A stretch of 33,658 bases of DNA from Ferruginibacter sp. (GCA_013141435.1 JABFQZ010000022.1:1-33658), one strand, 5' to 3'. Positions 16,339 through 25,194 are shown, numbered from the stretch's first letter. The notes: generated by a model not told the origin, from the sequence alone. Program-made: numbers and translations.

Positions 16339-17344
16339 TTTTAAACACTTGCAATCTGCTCATTGCGAAAACGGTGTTACCACAAATTTATTAAATACAA
16401 TTGGTGTAAATAAAATTACAGAGCCTTTAGCTTTTGGTATTGGCGCAGGTTTATTTTTTGTACATATTCCTTTTTTAAAAATAAACAATGGGCCAGCAAT
16501 TGCTTTCAGAGCCATGCCTGGCCTAATTTTTAAACGCACTTGCGATGCATTAAATATACCAGTAGTACGAAAAAAATTTAACTCTAAAGAAGCAGCTCAA
16601 AAATATTTAGATGATTGCTTGCTTGCCGGAATGCCAGTTGGTTGCCAAGTAGGTGTTTATTATCTTACCTATTTTCCAAAAGAGTATCGTTTTCATTTTA
16701 ATGCACACAATATAATAGTGTATGGCAAAGAAGCCGATAAGTATTTAATAAGCGACCCTGTAATGGAAGAGGTTACAAGCCTATCTACTTACGAATTAGA
16801 AAGGGTGCGTTTTGCAAAAGGTGCTTTAGCACCACGAGGACAAATTTATTACCCTACCGATACAAGAGTAATAACCGACGAACAAATTAGCAAAGCAATT
16901 ATAGCTGGCATTAAAAAAAATATTTTTTACATGTTAAATATACCTGGCAATGTTGTTGGTGTTAATGGTATTGCTGGCACTGGTAATAAAATAAAAAAGT
17001 GGAAAGATAAATTGGGCGAAAAAACGGCAGGACTTTACCTAGCACAATTGGTGCGTATGCAAGAAGAAATAGGTACTGGAGGAGGTGGTTTTCGATATAT
17101 TTATGCTGCATTTTTACAACAAGCACATGCATTTCATGCAAACGATAATTTATTAGAAATTTCTAAATTATTTACAAAATCGGGCGACTTATGGCGCAAC
17201 GCAGCAGTGCAAGCTGCAGGCATATATAAAGGCAGAATAGGCTCTCAAGCCGATTTTGATATAATGGGCGATTACCTATTAGAAATATCTGAATTGGAAA
17301 AAAATGCATTTAAAGCTTTGGCAAAAATAAAATGGAGCAAATGA
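16328..17344 (+). CDS. BtrH N-terminal domain protein, candidate acyl-ACP acyltransferase
   Basis: 338 residues. The first 150 match the BtrH_N papain/C39-like fold with a plausible triad: C13 in SAHCENGV, H127 in FNAHNIIVYG and D143 in LISDPV. BtrH in butirosin synthesis moves an acyl group from an ACP to the aminoglycoside, and pigment clusters carry relatives next to Dar genes. The C-terminal half (GGGFRYIYAAFLQQAHAF, SKLFTKSGDLWRNAAVQAAGI) is helical, as in the DUF4872 tail of the family. Inferred job: taking the finished polyene chain from the ACP and forming the ester with the dialkylresorcinol. It overlaps both neighbours (11 bp upstream, 13 bp downstream), implying tight co-translation. 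Confidence 0.78.
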   Translation: MKHDFKHLQSAHCENGVTTNLLNTIGVNKITEPLAFGIGAGLFFVHIPFLKINNGPAIAFRAMPGLIFKRTCDALNIPVVRKKFNSKEAAQKYLDDCLLAGMPVGCQVGVYYLTYFPKEYRFHFNAHNIIVYGKEADKYLISDPVMEEVTSLSTYELERVRFAKGALAPRGQIYYPTDTRVITDEQISKAIIAGIKKNIFYMLNIPGNVVGVNGIAGTGNKIKKWKDKLGEKTAGLYLAQLVRMQEEIGTGGGGFRYIYAAFLQQAHAFHANDNLLEISKLFTKSGDLWRNAAVQAAGIYKGRIGSQADFDIMGDYLLEISELEKNAFKALAKIKWSK

Positions 17345-18087
17345 GCCAAGCAGCAGTTTCAATAAAAAATCTTGCTTTTAAGCACCAAGCACAAGAAAAT
17401 TATTGTTTGCATAACCTGCATCTCGAAATAAAACTGGGAGATAGGTTTGGTCTATTTGGCCCAAATGGAGCAGGTAAAACTACACTTATCAATTGTATGA
17501 CAGGCTTGTTAAAATACCAGCAAGGTAGCATACAACTTTGTGGGGTAGATGTAAAAAATAAACCCAAAGAAATAAATAAAATATTTGGCTTTGTGCCACA
17601 AGATTTTTCTTTTTACCAAGAGCTTACACCTATTGAAAACCTTGCTTTTTTTGGTGCTTGGAGTGGTATGAAAAAAAGCGACATTAAAAACAAAACTACC
17701 CAATTGTTAGAAATACTTGGCCTTACTGATGTAGCAAATAAGCAAGTACAAAAGTTTTCTGGCGGCATGAAACGTAGAGTAAACTTAGCTATAGGTGTAA
17801 TACATACACCTAAAATTTTATTTTTAGATGAACCTACTGTTGGTGTCGATATACATTCTCGGCAGGCAATAATTAGTTATTTAAAAACCCTAAACGAAAG
17901 CGGAACTACGTTGGTATATACATCGCACCAGTTAAATGAAGCCGAAGAGCTTTGCAACAACATAGCACTAATAGATAATGGCCAAATATTGGCAAATGAT
18001 ACAATCAAAAATTTGCTTGCAAAACACAACCAACAAGGGCTAGAGGAACTATTTATTACCCTCACTGGTAAATCGTACAGAGATTAA
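17332..18087 (+). CDS. ABC transporter ATP-binding protein
   Basis: 251 residues with all ABC motifs: Walker A GPNGAGKTT (43-51), Q-loop FVPQDFSFY, signature FSGGMKRRVN, Walker B ILFLDEPTVG and the switch His in VYTSHQLNEAEEL. The layout fits ABC-2 type exporters of lipids, polysaccharides or drugs. The ATG at 17332 overlaps the BtrH-like gene; a second ATG three codons later is possible. The permease follows after 2 bp. Export of the pigment or an intermediate is the natural inference from the operon. Confidence 0.92.
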   Translation: MEQMSQAAVSIKNLAFKHQAQENYCLHNLHLEIKLGDRFGLFGPNGAGKTTLINCMTGLLKYQQGSIQLCGVDVKNKPKEINKIFGFVPQDFSFYQELTPIENLAFFGAWSGMKKSDIKNKTTQLLEILGLTDVANKQVQKFSGGMKRRVNLAIGVIHTPKILFLDEPTVGVDIHSRQAIISYLKTLNESGTTLVYTSHQLNEAEELCNNIALIDNGQILANDTIKNLLAKHNQQGLEELFITLTGKSYRD

Positions 18088-18089
18088 TA

Positions 18090-19373
18090 ATGTATAAATT
18101 AAAAGCTACCATACTAAAAGATATACAAATATTAACCAGAGATAAAGTGGGGTTAATAATTATGTTTGCCATGCCCATAATACTTGCAATAGTTATTACA
18201 GCTACGCAAAATAGCACTTTCGATTTGGTAAATAAAAACAAAGTACCATTATTGTTATGCAATAAAGATACAGGTACAGCAAGCAAGCAATTGATAATAG
18301 CAATTGAAAAAATTGGCATGTTCGAAATTAAAAATGTAGTGCCAAACCATTCCGAAAAACAAATTGCAAACCGTATGCATGAAAAAGATGCATTAATAGC
18401 AATCATAATTCCACAAAATTTTTCTACTAAAATAAATGCAAAGGCAAATGCTACAGCAGCAAAGGCATTAAATAATTTTGGATTAGATTCAGAGCCTACT
18501 AAAATTCTTGTAGATAGTAGCTTGCAGCCAATAAGTTTGCTGTATCACCCAGTATTACAATTGTCTTTTAGGCAATCTATAAATGGAGCATTACAAAGTG
18601 CTTTACAAATGGTACAAAGCAAGCAAGTATTAAAAAGTTTATATTTTTCGTTAAACGAAAAAGAACTGCCCGATACTTTGGAGAAAGAAATAATAAACAA
18701 TCAAGTGGCAATAAATGAAATTCCTATTTCGAGAGATGGGAGTAAAACAATACCAAATGCCACACAGCACAACATACCAGCTTGGACAATTTTTGCCATG
18801 TTTTTTGTAGTAATTTCATTAGGCAGTAGCGTAGTACGAGAAAAATTAAACGGAAGTTTTATTCGCTTAAAAACATTGCCTACAAATTATTTAGTAGCAT
18901 TACTATCAAAACAACTTACCTATTTAATAGTAACCCTTTTGCAAGCGGTAGTAATTTTTGCCATTGGCATGTATTTGTTTCCATATTTAGGTTTGCCAAA
19001 ACTAAATTTGCCATCAGATATATTGGGGCTTTTTATAGTGTCATTTATTTGTGGTTGGTGTGCAGTAAGTTTCGCTATTTGCATAGGTGTTTTTGCACAA
19101 ACACAAGAGCAAGCTAATGGTGTAGGAGCAGTATCCATAGTACTTATGGCAGCTATTGGCGGTTTGTTGGTGCCAAGTTTTGCTATGCCAGCTTCATTTC
19201 AAAGTATAATAAAACTATCGCCACTGCATTGGTGTTTAGAAGCATACTATGGCCTTTTTTTAGAAGCAGGAAAATTAAAGGATATAGTACTAAATATTTT
19301 ACCTTTGATAGGTATTACTATCTTTATACAATTAATAACATTGTATGGTTTAAAAAAGAAAAATTTAATTTAA
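18090..19373 (+). CDS. ABC-2 type transporter permease
   Basis: 427 residues. One N-terminal helix (GLIIMFAMPIILAIVITA), a long extracytoplasmic loop of about 200 residues, then five or six helices (AWTIFAMFFVVISLGSSVV, LLQAVVIFAIGMYLFPYLGL, DILGLFIVSFICGWCAVSFAICIGVF, GAVSIVLMAAIGGLLVPSF, ILPLIGITIFIQLITLYGL). This is the ABC2_membrane_3 arrangement. It partners the ATPase encoded 2 bp upstream and is 10 bp from the ACP gene. Substrate not determinable from the sequence. Confidence 0.88.
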   Translation: MYKLKATILKDIQILTRDKVGLIIMFAMPIILAIVITATQNSTFDLVNKNKVPLLLCNKDTGTASKQLIIAIEKIGMFEIKNVVPNHSEKQIANRMHEKDALIAIIIPQNFSTKINAKANATAAKALNNFGLDSEPTKILVDSSLQPISLLYHPVLQLSFRQSINGALQSALQMVQSKQVLKSLYFSLNEKELPDTLEKEIINNQVAINEIPISRDGSKTIPNATQHNIPAWTIFAMFFVVISLGSSVVREKLNGSFIRLKTLPTNYLVALLSKQLTYLIVTLLQAVVIFAIGMYLFPYLGLPKLNLPSDILGLFIVSFICGWCAVSFAICIGVFAQTQEQANGVGAVSIVLMAAIGGLLVPSFAMPASFQSIIKLSPLHWCLEAYYGLFLEAGKLKDIVLNILPLIGITIFIQLITLYGLKKKNLI

Positions 19374-19383
19374 GAAAACAATC

Positions 19384-19647
19384 ATGGAAACAATAGAATT
19401 AAAAGCACAATTAAAAAAGCAAATAGTAGAATTTTTAAATTTATTAGAAGTAAAGCCCGAAGATATTAAAGACGATGAGCCCTTATTTGGCGAAGGTTTA
19501 GGGTTAGACTCTATAGATTCTATTGAGCTTATAGTATTGCTAAATAGAGAATACGGAATAGTTATAGAAGACCCAAAAGAAGGAAGAAAAGTATTGGTAG
19601 ATATTAATACTATGGTAGATTACATCGAAAAAAATCGTACAAAATAA
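19384..19647 (+). CDS. Acyl carrier protein
   Basis: 87 residues, acidic and helical, the normal size of a discrete ACP. The phosphopantetheine attachment site is S43 in GLGLDSIDSIEL, with an upstream acidic stretch (KPEDIKDDEPLFGEG). It lies between the ABC permease and the ketosynthase genes with 10-bp gaps on both sides. Its modifying enzyme is probably the AcpS of the minus arm. This is the only ACP in the window, whereas aryl polyene clusters usually have two. Confidence 0.94.
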   Translation: METIELKAQLKKQIVEFLNLLEVKPEDIKDDEPLFGEGLGLDSIDSIELIVLLNREYGIVIEDPKEGRKVLVDINTMVDYIEKNRTK

Positions 19648-19657
19648 ATTAACCATT

Positions 19658-20845
19658 TTGGGCAAAATTGTTGTAACAGGTATGGGTGTTATTAGTGCTA
19701 TTGGAAACAATGTTACCGAAAACCGTCATGCTTTAATTGAAGGCAAAAGTGGCATTAGTACTTTAGAAATGTTTCCATCAAAGTTTGTAGGCAGCTTACC
19801 AGTAGGCGAAATAAAAATAAGCGACAATACATTTATAAAAAATTTACAAGTAAAAGAACAAGGCATTAGTCGTACTACTTTACTTGCTTTACATGCTTTT
19901 AACGAAGCCGTAGCAGATAGTAATTTAAGTGGCAAACAAATTTCCTCATTCGACACTGCTTTTATTACAGCAAGCACAGTTGGTGGTATGTGCCACACTG
20001 ATATGATGTACAACGATGCAAAAATTGATACCGCTGGTTCTCCATTTATTTCGTCGTACGAATATGCTGCTACAAGTTTGTATTTGCAAAAAAGATTTTC
20101 ATTACAAGGGCATGTAAATACTATTAATACTGCATGTTCATCATCTGCAAATGCAATAATGTATGGAGCAAAACTTATAAAATCGGGCAGAGCAAATAGA
20201 GTAATAGTAGGTGGTGTAGATAGCCTTGCCAAATTTACAATAAACGGTTTTAATGCTTTACATATTTTATCGGCAAAACCATGTACTCCTTTTGATGAAG
20301 AACGTACAGGTTTAAATTTGGGTGAAGCTGCAGCATTTATTGTTTTAGAAAAAGAAGAAGATGCAACACATAAAAAAAATTATGCAACGTTAAGTGGTTA
20401 TAGTAATGCAAACGATTCTTACCATGCTTCTACACTTTCTAACGAAGCCAATGGCCCTTATTTTGCTATGAAAGCAGCGTTGGAAGCTGCTAATTTATTG
20501 CCATCACAGATCAATTATGTAAATGCACACGGCACATCTACCGAAAACAACGATTTAATAGAAAGTATTGCAATGTTAAAATTATTTGAAAATGCACCAC
20601 TTTTTTCTTCTACAAAAGCCAACACAGGGCACACACTTGGTGCAGCAGCAGCGGTAGAGGCTGTGTATTGTATTCTAAATTTATATCATCAAGAGTTGTA
20701 TGGGGCATTGCGTTTTTATAACCCAATTGCAACTACAAAACTTGCTCCTATACAAGCTTATACCAAAATACCTTTATCACATGTAATGTCAAATTCTTTT
20801 GGGTTTGGAGGCAATTGCTCATCTTTAATATTCTCTAAAATTTAA
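19658..20845 (+). CDS. Beta-ketoacyl-ACP synthase, KAS I/II type, complete active site
   Basis: 395 residues. The catalytic triad is intact: C160 in NTACSSSANA, H291 in VNAHGTSTENND and H325 in ANTGHTLGAAAAVEA, with the C-terminal NSFGFGGN loop. The frame begins with TTG at 19658 (GKIVVTGMGVISAIGNN); the first beta strand requires this start, the next ATG at 19682 would remove it, and no in-frame ATG lies upstream. It extends acyl chains by decarboxylative condensation on the ACP. The following gene encodes a related protein without the Cys, giving a KS/chain-length-factor-like pair as in type II and aryl polyene systems. Confidence 0.9.
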   Translation: MGKIVVTGMGVISAIGNNVTENRHALIEGKSGISTLEMFPSKFVGSLPVGEIKISDNTFIKNLQVKEQGISRTTLLALHAFNEAVADSNLSGKQISSFDTAFITASTVGGMCHTDMMYNDAKIDTAGSPFISSYEYAATSLYLQKRFSLQGHVNTINTACSSSANAIMYGAKLIKSGRANRVIVGGVDSLAKFTINGFNALHILSAKPCTPFDEERTGLNLGEAAAFIVLEKEEDATHKKNYATLSGYSNANDSYHASTLSNEANGPYFAMKAALEAANLLPSQINYVNAHGTSTENNDLIESIAMLKLFENAPLFSSTKANTGHTLGAAAAVEAVYCILNLYHQELYGALRFYNPIATTKLAPIQAYTKIPLSHVMSNSFGFGGNCSSLIFSKI

Positions 20846-20850
20846 TTTGC

Positions 20851-21897
20851 ATGTTTTACATTCATTCCTCTTCATGTATATGGGCACAGCAATTTTTATT
20901 TGACGATGTTGCTACAAATTTGCAAGAACCAGTAGAAAAAAAAATGTATGCTGTAGAGCCATCGTACAGTAATATTCCGCCAGCTATTTTAAGAAGAATG
21001 GGCAAAGCTGTACGCTTAACCGTAGGTGCTGCAATACCACTAGTAGAAAATAATGAGAAACCTAATGGCATAATAATTGGCACTACTAATGCTGGAAAAG
21101 ATGATTGTGTAAAATTTTTAAACCAAATTTTAGAATATAATGAGGGTATGCTTACTCCTATGAATTTTGTACAAAGTACGCCCAATGCTCCGGCAGCACA
21201 AATAGGGTTACTTACAAAAAATTATGGATACAATATTACACATAGCCAATTAGGCTTATCTTTTGAATATGCAATATTAGATGCAGATATGATGTTGGAA
21301 GAAAACCCAACACACAATTATATACTTGGTGCTGTAGATGAGCTCTCGGAATACAACTTTATTTTTCAAGAAAAACTAGGCACTTATAAAAATGAAAATA
21401 CAACTTTAGCACAGTTATACAATTCTAATACCAAAGGTTGTATAGCTGGCGAAGGAGCTGCCATTTTTTATGTAAATAAAAATAAAATTGGCGCTACTGC
21501 TAAGTTGGTTGGCATAGATACTTTGCATACCGAAGATGAAAATATTTTGCAAGAAAAATTTATTTTATTTTTAAACACAAATAAAATAAATAGCAATGAT
21601 ATAGATTTGTTTTTGTCTGGCGAAAACGGCGATAATAGATTAGATAAATTTTACAATATAATTACAGATAATATTTCCAACAATTCCACTACTGCAAGGT
21701 ATAAGCATTTAAGCGGCGATTTTCCAACCGCAACTTCGATTGCACTTTGGCTAGCAAGTAATATTGTGCACACACAAGTATTGCCCTCGATATTAATTAA
21801 TAAAGATTGTAAAAAAAGTGTGTACAAAAATATTTTAATTTACAATAATTACAATGGTTTGCAGCATAGTTTTATGCTTGTTTCTGTTGTTGGTTAA
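20851..21897 (+). CDS. Ketosynthase-like protein lacking the active-site Cys (CLF-like)
   Basis: 348 residues, shorter than an active ketosynthase. The fold is recognisable (IPLVENNEKPNGIIIGTTNAGKDD, ILGAVDELSEYNF, CIAGEGAAIFYV), but where the catalytic Cys should be the sequence is THSQLGLSFEYAI, and the two catalytic His motifs (HGT, GH) are absent. This is what is expected of a chain-length factor or of ApeC-type partners in aryl polyene systems. It starts 5 bp after the KS gene stops and probably forms a heterodimer with that product. It ends in a 26-bp tail-to-tail overlap with the minus-strand FAD gene. Confidence 0.82.
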   Translation: MFYIHSSSCIWAQQFLFDDVATNLQEPVEKKMYAVEPSYSNIPPAILRRMGKAVRLTVGAAIPLVENNEKPNGIIIGTTNAGKDDCVKFLNQILEYNEGMLTPMNFVQSTPNAPAAQIGLLTKNYGYNITHSQLGLSFEYAILDADMMLEENPTHNYILGAVDELSEYNFIFQEKLGTYKNENTTLAQLYNSNTKGCIAGEGAAIFYVNKNKIGATAKLVGIDTLHTEDENILQEKFILFLNTNKINSNDIDLFLSGENGDNRLDKFYNIITDNISNNSTTARYKHLSGDFPTATSIALWLASNIVHTQVLPSILINKDCKKSVYKNILIYNNYNGLQHSFMLVSVVG

Positions 21898-23539
21898 AGG
21901 TAGCTCTCCTTTTTTTTATTGCTATTTTTTGCAATAACCAATCAGGCCAGTTTGTACTATCTTCTGCTTCTAGTATTTGTACCTGTTGGGTTTCATCAGC
22001 TATAAGCATATCTTCCTCTTTACATTTTAGAATAATTGCAGCTGTTTTTAAACCAGAATAACTTGCACCTGCAACCCCATGCGACATAATGCTTGCTCCA
22101 CACATGTATAAGTTTTCAATTTCTGTTTTTGCAGTAAAAGAAAATGGCCCAGTTTGCATAAAACTTTTATTGGTACCATAAGTATTGCCTTTGGTAGCTT
22201 GCAAGTAAAAGTCGTTTGTAGTTGGAGTACCCAATTCTAAAGCAACTATTTTGTTGCTAATATTTGGTATTAACTTTTCCATGCTTTGTACAAATATTTC
22301 GCAAAGTTTTTCTTTTATTTTTTTATAGTCATCTTTAGTTTTACATTTTATAATAAACGAATCGTAATCTATAAATGTAATTACTTCTAAAATATGATGT
22401 ACACCATCATAACTTGATGGATCTTTTAATGAGGAGCAGTTTATGAAAAGCGAAGCAAATTCGTTTTGTTCCAAAATATAATCTACACTAAGGTTGTTAT
22501 ATACTTCGTCCATTGCAATATTTGGCATTTTCCAAACATTGCCAGAGTCTAAACCAGCTGCTTTTACATCCATATCTACCACCATAAAAAAACTTAGCGA
22601 TGTTATAGAGTATTTAGCATTTTGTAATTTTTTTTGCAATTTTTGACTCAAGTAAGCTTTGTCAATCATATTAAAAGTAGCAGTAGGGTCGGTATTAGAA
22701 ATTATATTTTTTCCAAATAATTTTTCGCCGTTTTGCAATTCTACACCTATAGCTTTGTATTTATTTTTTTCATTTTTATCTGATAATAAAATTTGTTTTA
22801 CTCCTACACCAGTTTTTATTTCGCCTTTATTTTTTTTAATATTATTTGTCATTGCTTTTACTATAGCAGCTCCACCGCCCATCGGATAAAATCCACCTTC
22901 AAAATAATGATCCATCATAGCACAGTGATATGGAAAACTTACTTTGCTTGGCGATAAGCCATGGTCGCCACATTGAACATTTAAAATGCTTTGTAGTAAA
23001 GGGTCTTTTACATGCCAATTTACAATACGTTTTAAACTAAACAAACCATATTTTCCTAAGTGGCGTGTACGATAAGGTATTAAAATATTATCCCAAAACC
23101 CACTCATTTTAGGTATTAAATGTATTTCTCTACTTACATTTTTTACCAATGCCAAATATTTTTTTAAACCTTTTTTTTCTTTTGGAAAACGAGCCGAAAG
23201 GCTTTCATACAAATTATCAATTCCAGCAGGCATATCAATTTTTTCTTCGCCTATCCAGCAATGCTCATAACCTTTAGGGTTCATTCTAAAAAAAAACAAA
23301 TCGTTTGCTATACCCAATCCTTCATAAAGTTTGCTGGTAGATTGTTCTTTGTCCACCAATCCAATATAATGCACTCCAGGGCTAAAACGATGACCATCTA
23401 TGTAAAAACTATGGCACCAACCTCCTGGTACATAGTGTTGCTCTATTACTGCTACTTTTTGTCCTGCTCTAGCTAAGCAAAGTGCAGCCGTTAATCCACC
23501 TGCACCCGATCCTATAATTATGCTATCGTATTCTTTCAT
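21872..23539 (-). CDS. FAD-dependent oxidoreductase, phytoene desaturase-like (second copy)
   Basis: With the ATG at 23539 the protein is 555 residues and opens MKEYDSIIIGSGAGG, a canonical FAD-binding start. A longer frame from TTG at 23584 adds 15 residues that no homologue pattern supports. Further features are VIEQHYVPGGWCHSFY, FSPGVHYIG, a MMDHYFEGGFYPMGG segment and the C-terminal LYMCGASIMSHGVAGASYSG. The group includes CrtI-like desaturases and carotenoid isomerases/retinol saturases. It is transcribed toward the plus operon and overlaps its last gene by 26 bp. By position it probably acts on the pigment, for example on polyene double bonds; the reaction is inferred. Confidence 0.82.
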   Translation of the reverse strand: MKEYDSIIIGSGAGGLTAALCLARAGQKVAVIEQHYVPGGWCHSFYIDGHRFSPGVHYIGLVDKEQSTSKLYEGLGIANDLFFFRMNPKGYEHCWIGEEKIDMPAGIDNLYESLSARFPKEKKGLKKYLALVKNVSREIHLIPKMSGFWDNILIPYRTRHLGKYGLFSLKRIVNWHVKDPLLQSILNVQCGDHGLSPSKVSFPYHCAMMDHYFEGGFYPMGGGAAIVKAMTNNIKKNKGEIKTGVGVKQILLSDKNEKNKYKAIGVELQNGEKLFGKNIISNTDPTATFNMIDKAYLSQKLQKKLQNAKYSITSLSFFMVVDMDVKAAGLDSGNVWKMPNIAMDEVYNNLSVDYILEQNEFASLFINCSSLKDPSSYDGVHHILEVITFIDYDSFIIKCKTKDDYKKIKEKLCEIFVQSMEKLIPNISNKIVALELGTPTTNDFYLQATKGNTYGTNKSFMQTGPFSFTAKTEIENLYMCGASIMSHGVAGASYSGLKTAAIILKCKEEDMLIADETQQVQILEAEDSTNWPDWLLQKIAIKKRRATFNQQQKQA

Positions 23540-23739
23540 ATTTAGTTTCGAAGTTAATACTTTTAGAGATGCCAACATTTGCAAACTTGTCTTAATTGTA
23601 TATGTTTTGCTAGTGAGGAATAAACCAAAACTTCAATTAATGTGCACATGTTTTTTAAAAGTAATAATATGTGGTTTTTGTAATCAAAAAAAAATTCAAA
23701 AAAAAATATATTATTTCGTTTTGCTCTATATATTCGTAT

Positions 23740-25164
23740 ATGAAAAAAAAATGGAGTGGTCTTTTTTATATTTTAATGCTAGTAGGGTTGTTGGCAATTA
23801 TTTTTTGGATAGTGCGCAAAGGGAATATATTGCAAAATGAAATTTTAAAAGTACCAGTTAGTGAAATAAAAAATACAACTTCAGAAAGTAGCTTTGTAGT
23901 TTTTTTAAATTCTTTAAAAGATAGTATTTCTGATCCCTTATCTGTATTGCTTTTGCAAATAATCGTAATAATTGCCTTTGCTCGTATTTTTGGTTTTTTA
24001 TTTAAAAAAATTGGTCAACCAGCAGTAATTGGAGAAATAGTTGCAGGCATCATTTTAGGACCATCTGTTGTGGGAATGTTATTTCCGCAAGTAAGTTGGT
24101 TTTTATTTTCACCTAATTCACTTGGAGGGTTACAATTTTTAAGTCAAATAGGGTTAATACTTTTTATGTTTATTATTGGTATGGAGTTAGATTTAAAAGC
24201 TATAAGCAAACAAGCTTTTAATGCTGTTGTAATAAGCCACGCAAGTATTATTATTCCTTACACATTGGGTATGGCTCTTGCATATTTTATCTACAAAGAT
24301 TATGCGCCTGTTGGTATTTCTTTTCTATCTTTTGCATTGTTTATGGGTATTGCTATGAGCATTACTGCTTTTCCTGTACTTGCACGCATATTGCAAGAAA
24401 AAGGGTTAACAAAATCTCCGTTGGGTGCTATAGCACTAACTTGCGCTGCTGCCGATGATCTAACAGCTTGGTGTATTCTGGCAGCTGTAATAGCTTTAGT
24501 AAAATCTGGTTCTTCTACAAGCGTTTTTTATACTATTGGGTTTACAATTGTGTATTTGGTTTTCATGTTAAAAATTGTTCGTCCGTTTTTAGAAAAACTT
24601 GCTTTAGTTTACAAACATAATTCCAAAAAACAAACCTCTATAATTGCCTTTCTTTTTGTAGTGCTAATTCTATCTTCTTATTTAACTTCTATAATTGGTA
24701 TTCATGCATTATTTGGTGCATTTGTAGCTGGTGTAATAATGCCAGCAAGTTTTAGTTTTAGGCAAATTGTTATAGATAAAATAGAAGATGTAAGTATTAT
24801 TTTATTGCTTCCATTATTTTTTGTAATTACAGGATTGCGAACACAAATTGGTTTGCTAAACGAATGTTACTTGTGGGTTACTTTTTGTTGGATTATTTTG
24901 GTTGCTGTTGCTGGTAAATTTGGCGGTAGTGCAATTGCAGCAAGAGTGGTGGGGCAAAGTTGGAAAAATAGTTTTTCTCTTGGAGTATTAATGAATACAA
25001 GAGGACTAATGCAATTAATTGTATTAAATATTGGGTTCGACTTGGGTATTTTATCTGCACAAATTTTTGCAATGATGGTATTAATGGCTCTTGTTACAAC
25101 ATTTATGACTGGTCCTGCTTTAGATTTTATAAATTGGGCAATGCCCGAAAAAATAGCGAAATAA
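23740..25164 (+). CDS. CPA2-family cation:proton antiporter
   Basis: 474 residues using the ATG at 23740 (MKKKWSGLFYILML); the frame is open from a GTG at 23671, but the preceding lysine-rich stretch comes from poly-A sequence and looks non-coding. About 12-13 transmembrane helices. Signature GQPAVIGEIVAGIILGPSVVG, then MSITAFPVLARILQEKGL and AAADDLTAWCILA, where the paired Asp are the ion-binding residues of the electrogenic-type exchangers. No TrkA-N or other regulatory domain follows, so it is a bare membrane core. It lies outside the pigment cluster, with a strong hairpin at its end. Ion specificity (Na+ or K+) cannot be read. Confidence 0.88.
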   Translation: MKKKWSGLFYILMLVGLLAIIFWIVRKGNILQNEILKVPVSEIKNTTSESSFVVFLNSLKDSISDPLSVLLLQIIVIIAFARIFGFLFKKIGQPAVIGEIVAGIILGPSVVGMLFPQVSWFLFSPNSLGGLQFLSQIGLILFMFIIGMELDLKAISKQAFNAVVISHASIIIPYTLGMALAYFIYKDYAPVGISFLSFALFMGIAMSITAFPVLARILQEKGLTKSPLGAIALTCAAADDLTAWCILAAVIALVKSGSSTSVFYTIGFTIVYLVFMLKIVRPFLEKLALVYKHNSKKQTSIIAFLFVVLILSSYLTSIIGIHALFGAFVAGVIMPASFSFRQIVIDKIEDVSIILLLPLFFVITGLRTQIGLLNECYLWVTFCWIILVAVAGKFGGSAIAARVVGQSWKNSFSLGVLMNTRGLMQLIVLNIGFDLGILSAQIFAMMVLMALVTTFMTGPALDFINWAMPEKIAK

Positions 25165-25194
25165 ATAATCCACAACAAAATATTGTGGATTATT
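25164..25194. terminator. Bidirectional terminator hairpin between convergent genes
   Basis: A perfect 12-bp stem (AATAATCCACAA, 25164-25175, with its complement at 25183-25194) and a 7-base loop lie between the antiporter stop and the 3' end of the FKBP gene. The stem's A/T-rich base provides T-rich tails in both directions, though there is no long T run. Confidence 0.65.

Larger units (their letters stand above)
714..23539. other. Flexirubin / dialkylresorcinol-aryl polyene type biosynthetic cluster
   Basis: Eighteen genes in two divergent operons plus one convergent gene. The diagnostic members are DarA and DarB (dialkylresorcinol formation), a discrete ACP, a complete ketosynthase next to a Cys-less ketosynthase homologue, the fused MMPL/PlsC/methyltransferase, a PaaK-like ligase and AcpS. 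Known flexirubin clusters in Chitinophaga and Flavobacterium combine the same families. What I see is gene content and order; the product class is inferred. Not found here: tyrosine ammonia-lyase, ketoreductase, FabZ-type dehydratase, thioesterase, DarC-type aromatase. Confidence 0.85.

Noticed and set aside
23671..23739. GTG-initiated extension of the antiporter
   Set aside because: The added residues come from A-rich non-coding-looking DNA (KKKFKKK) and the ATG at 23740 gives a normal N-terminus.
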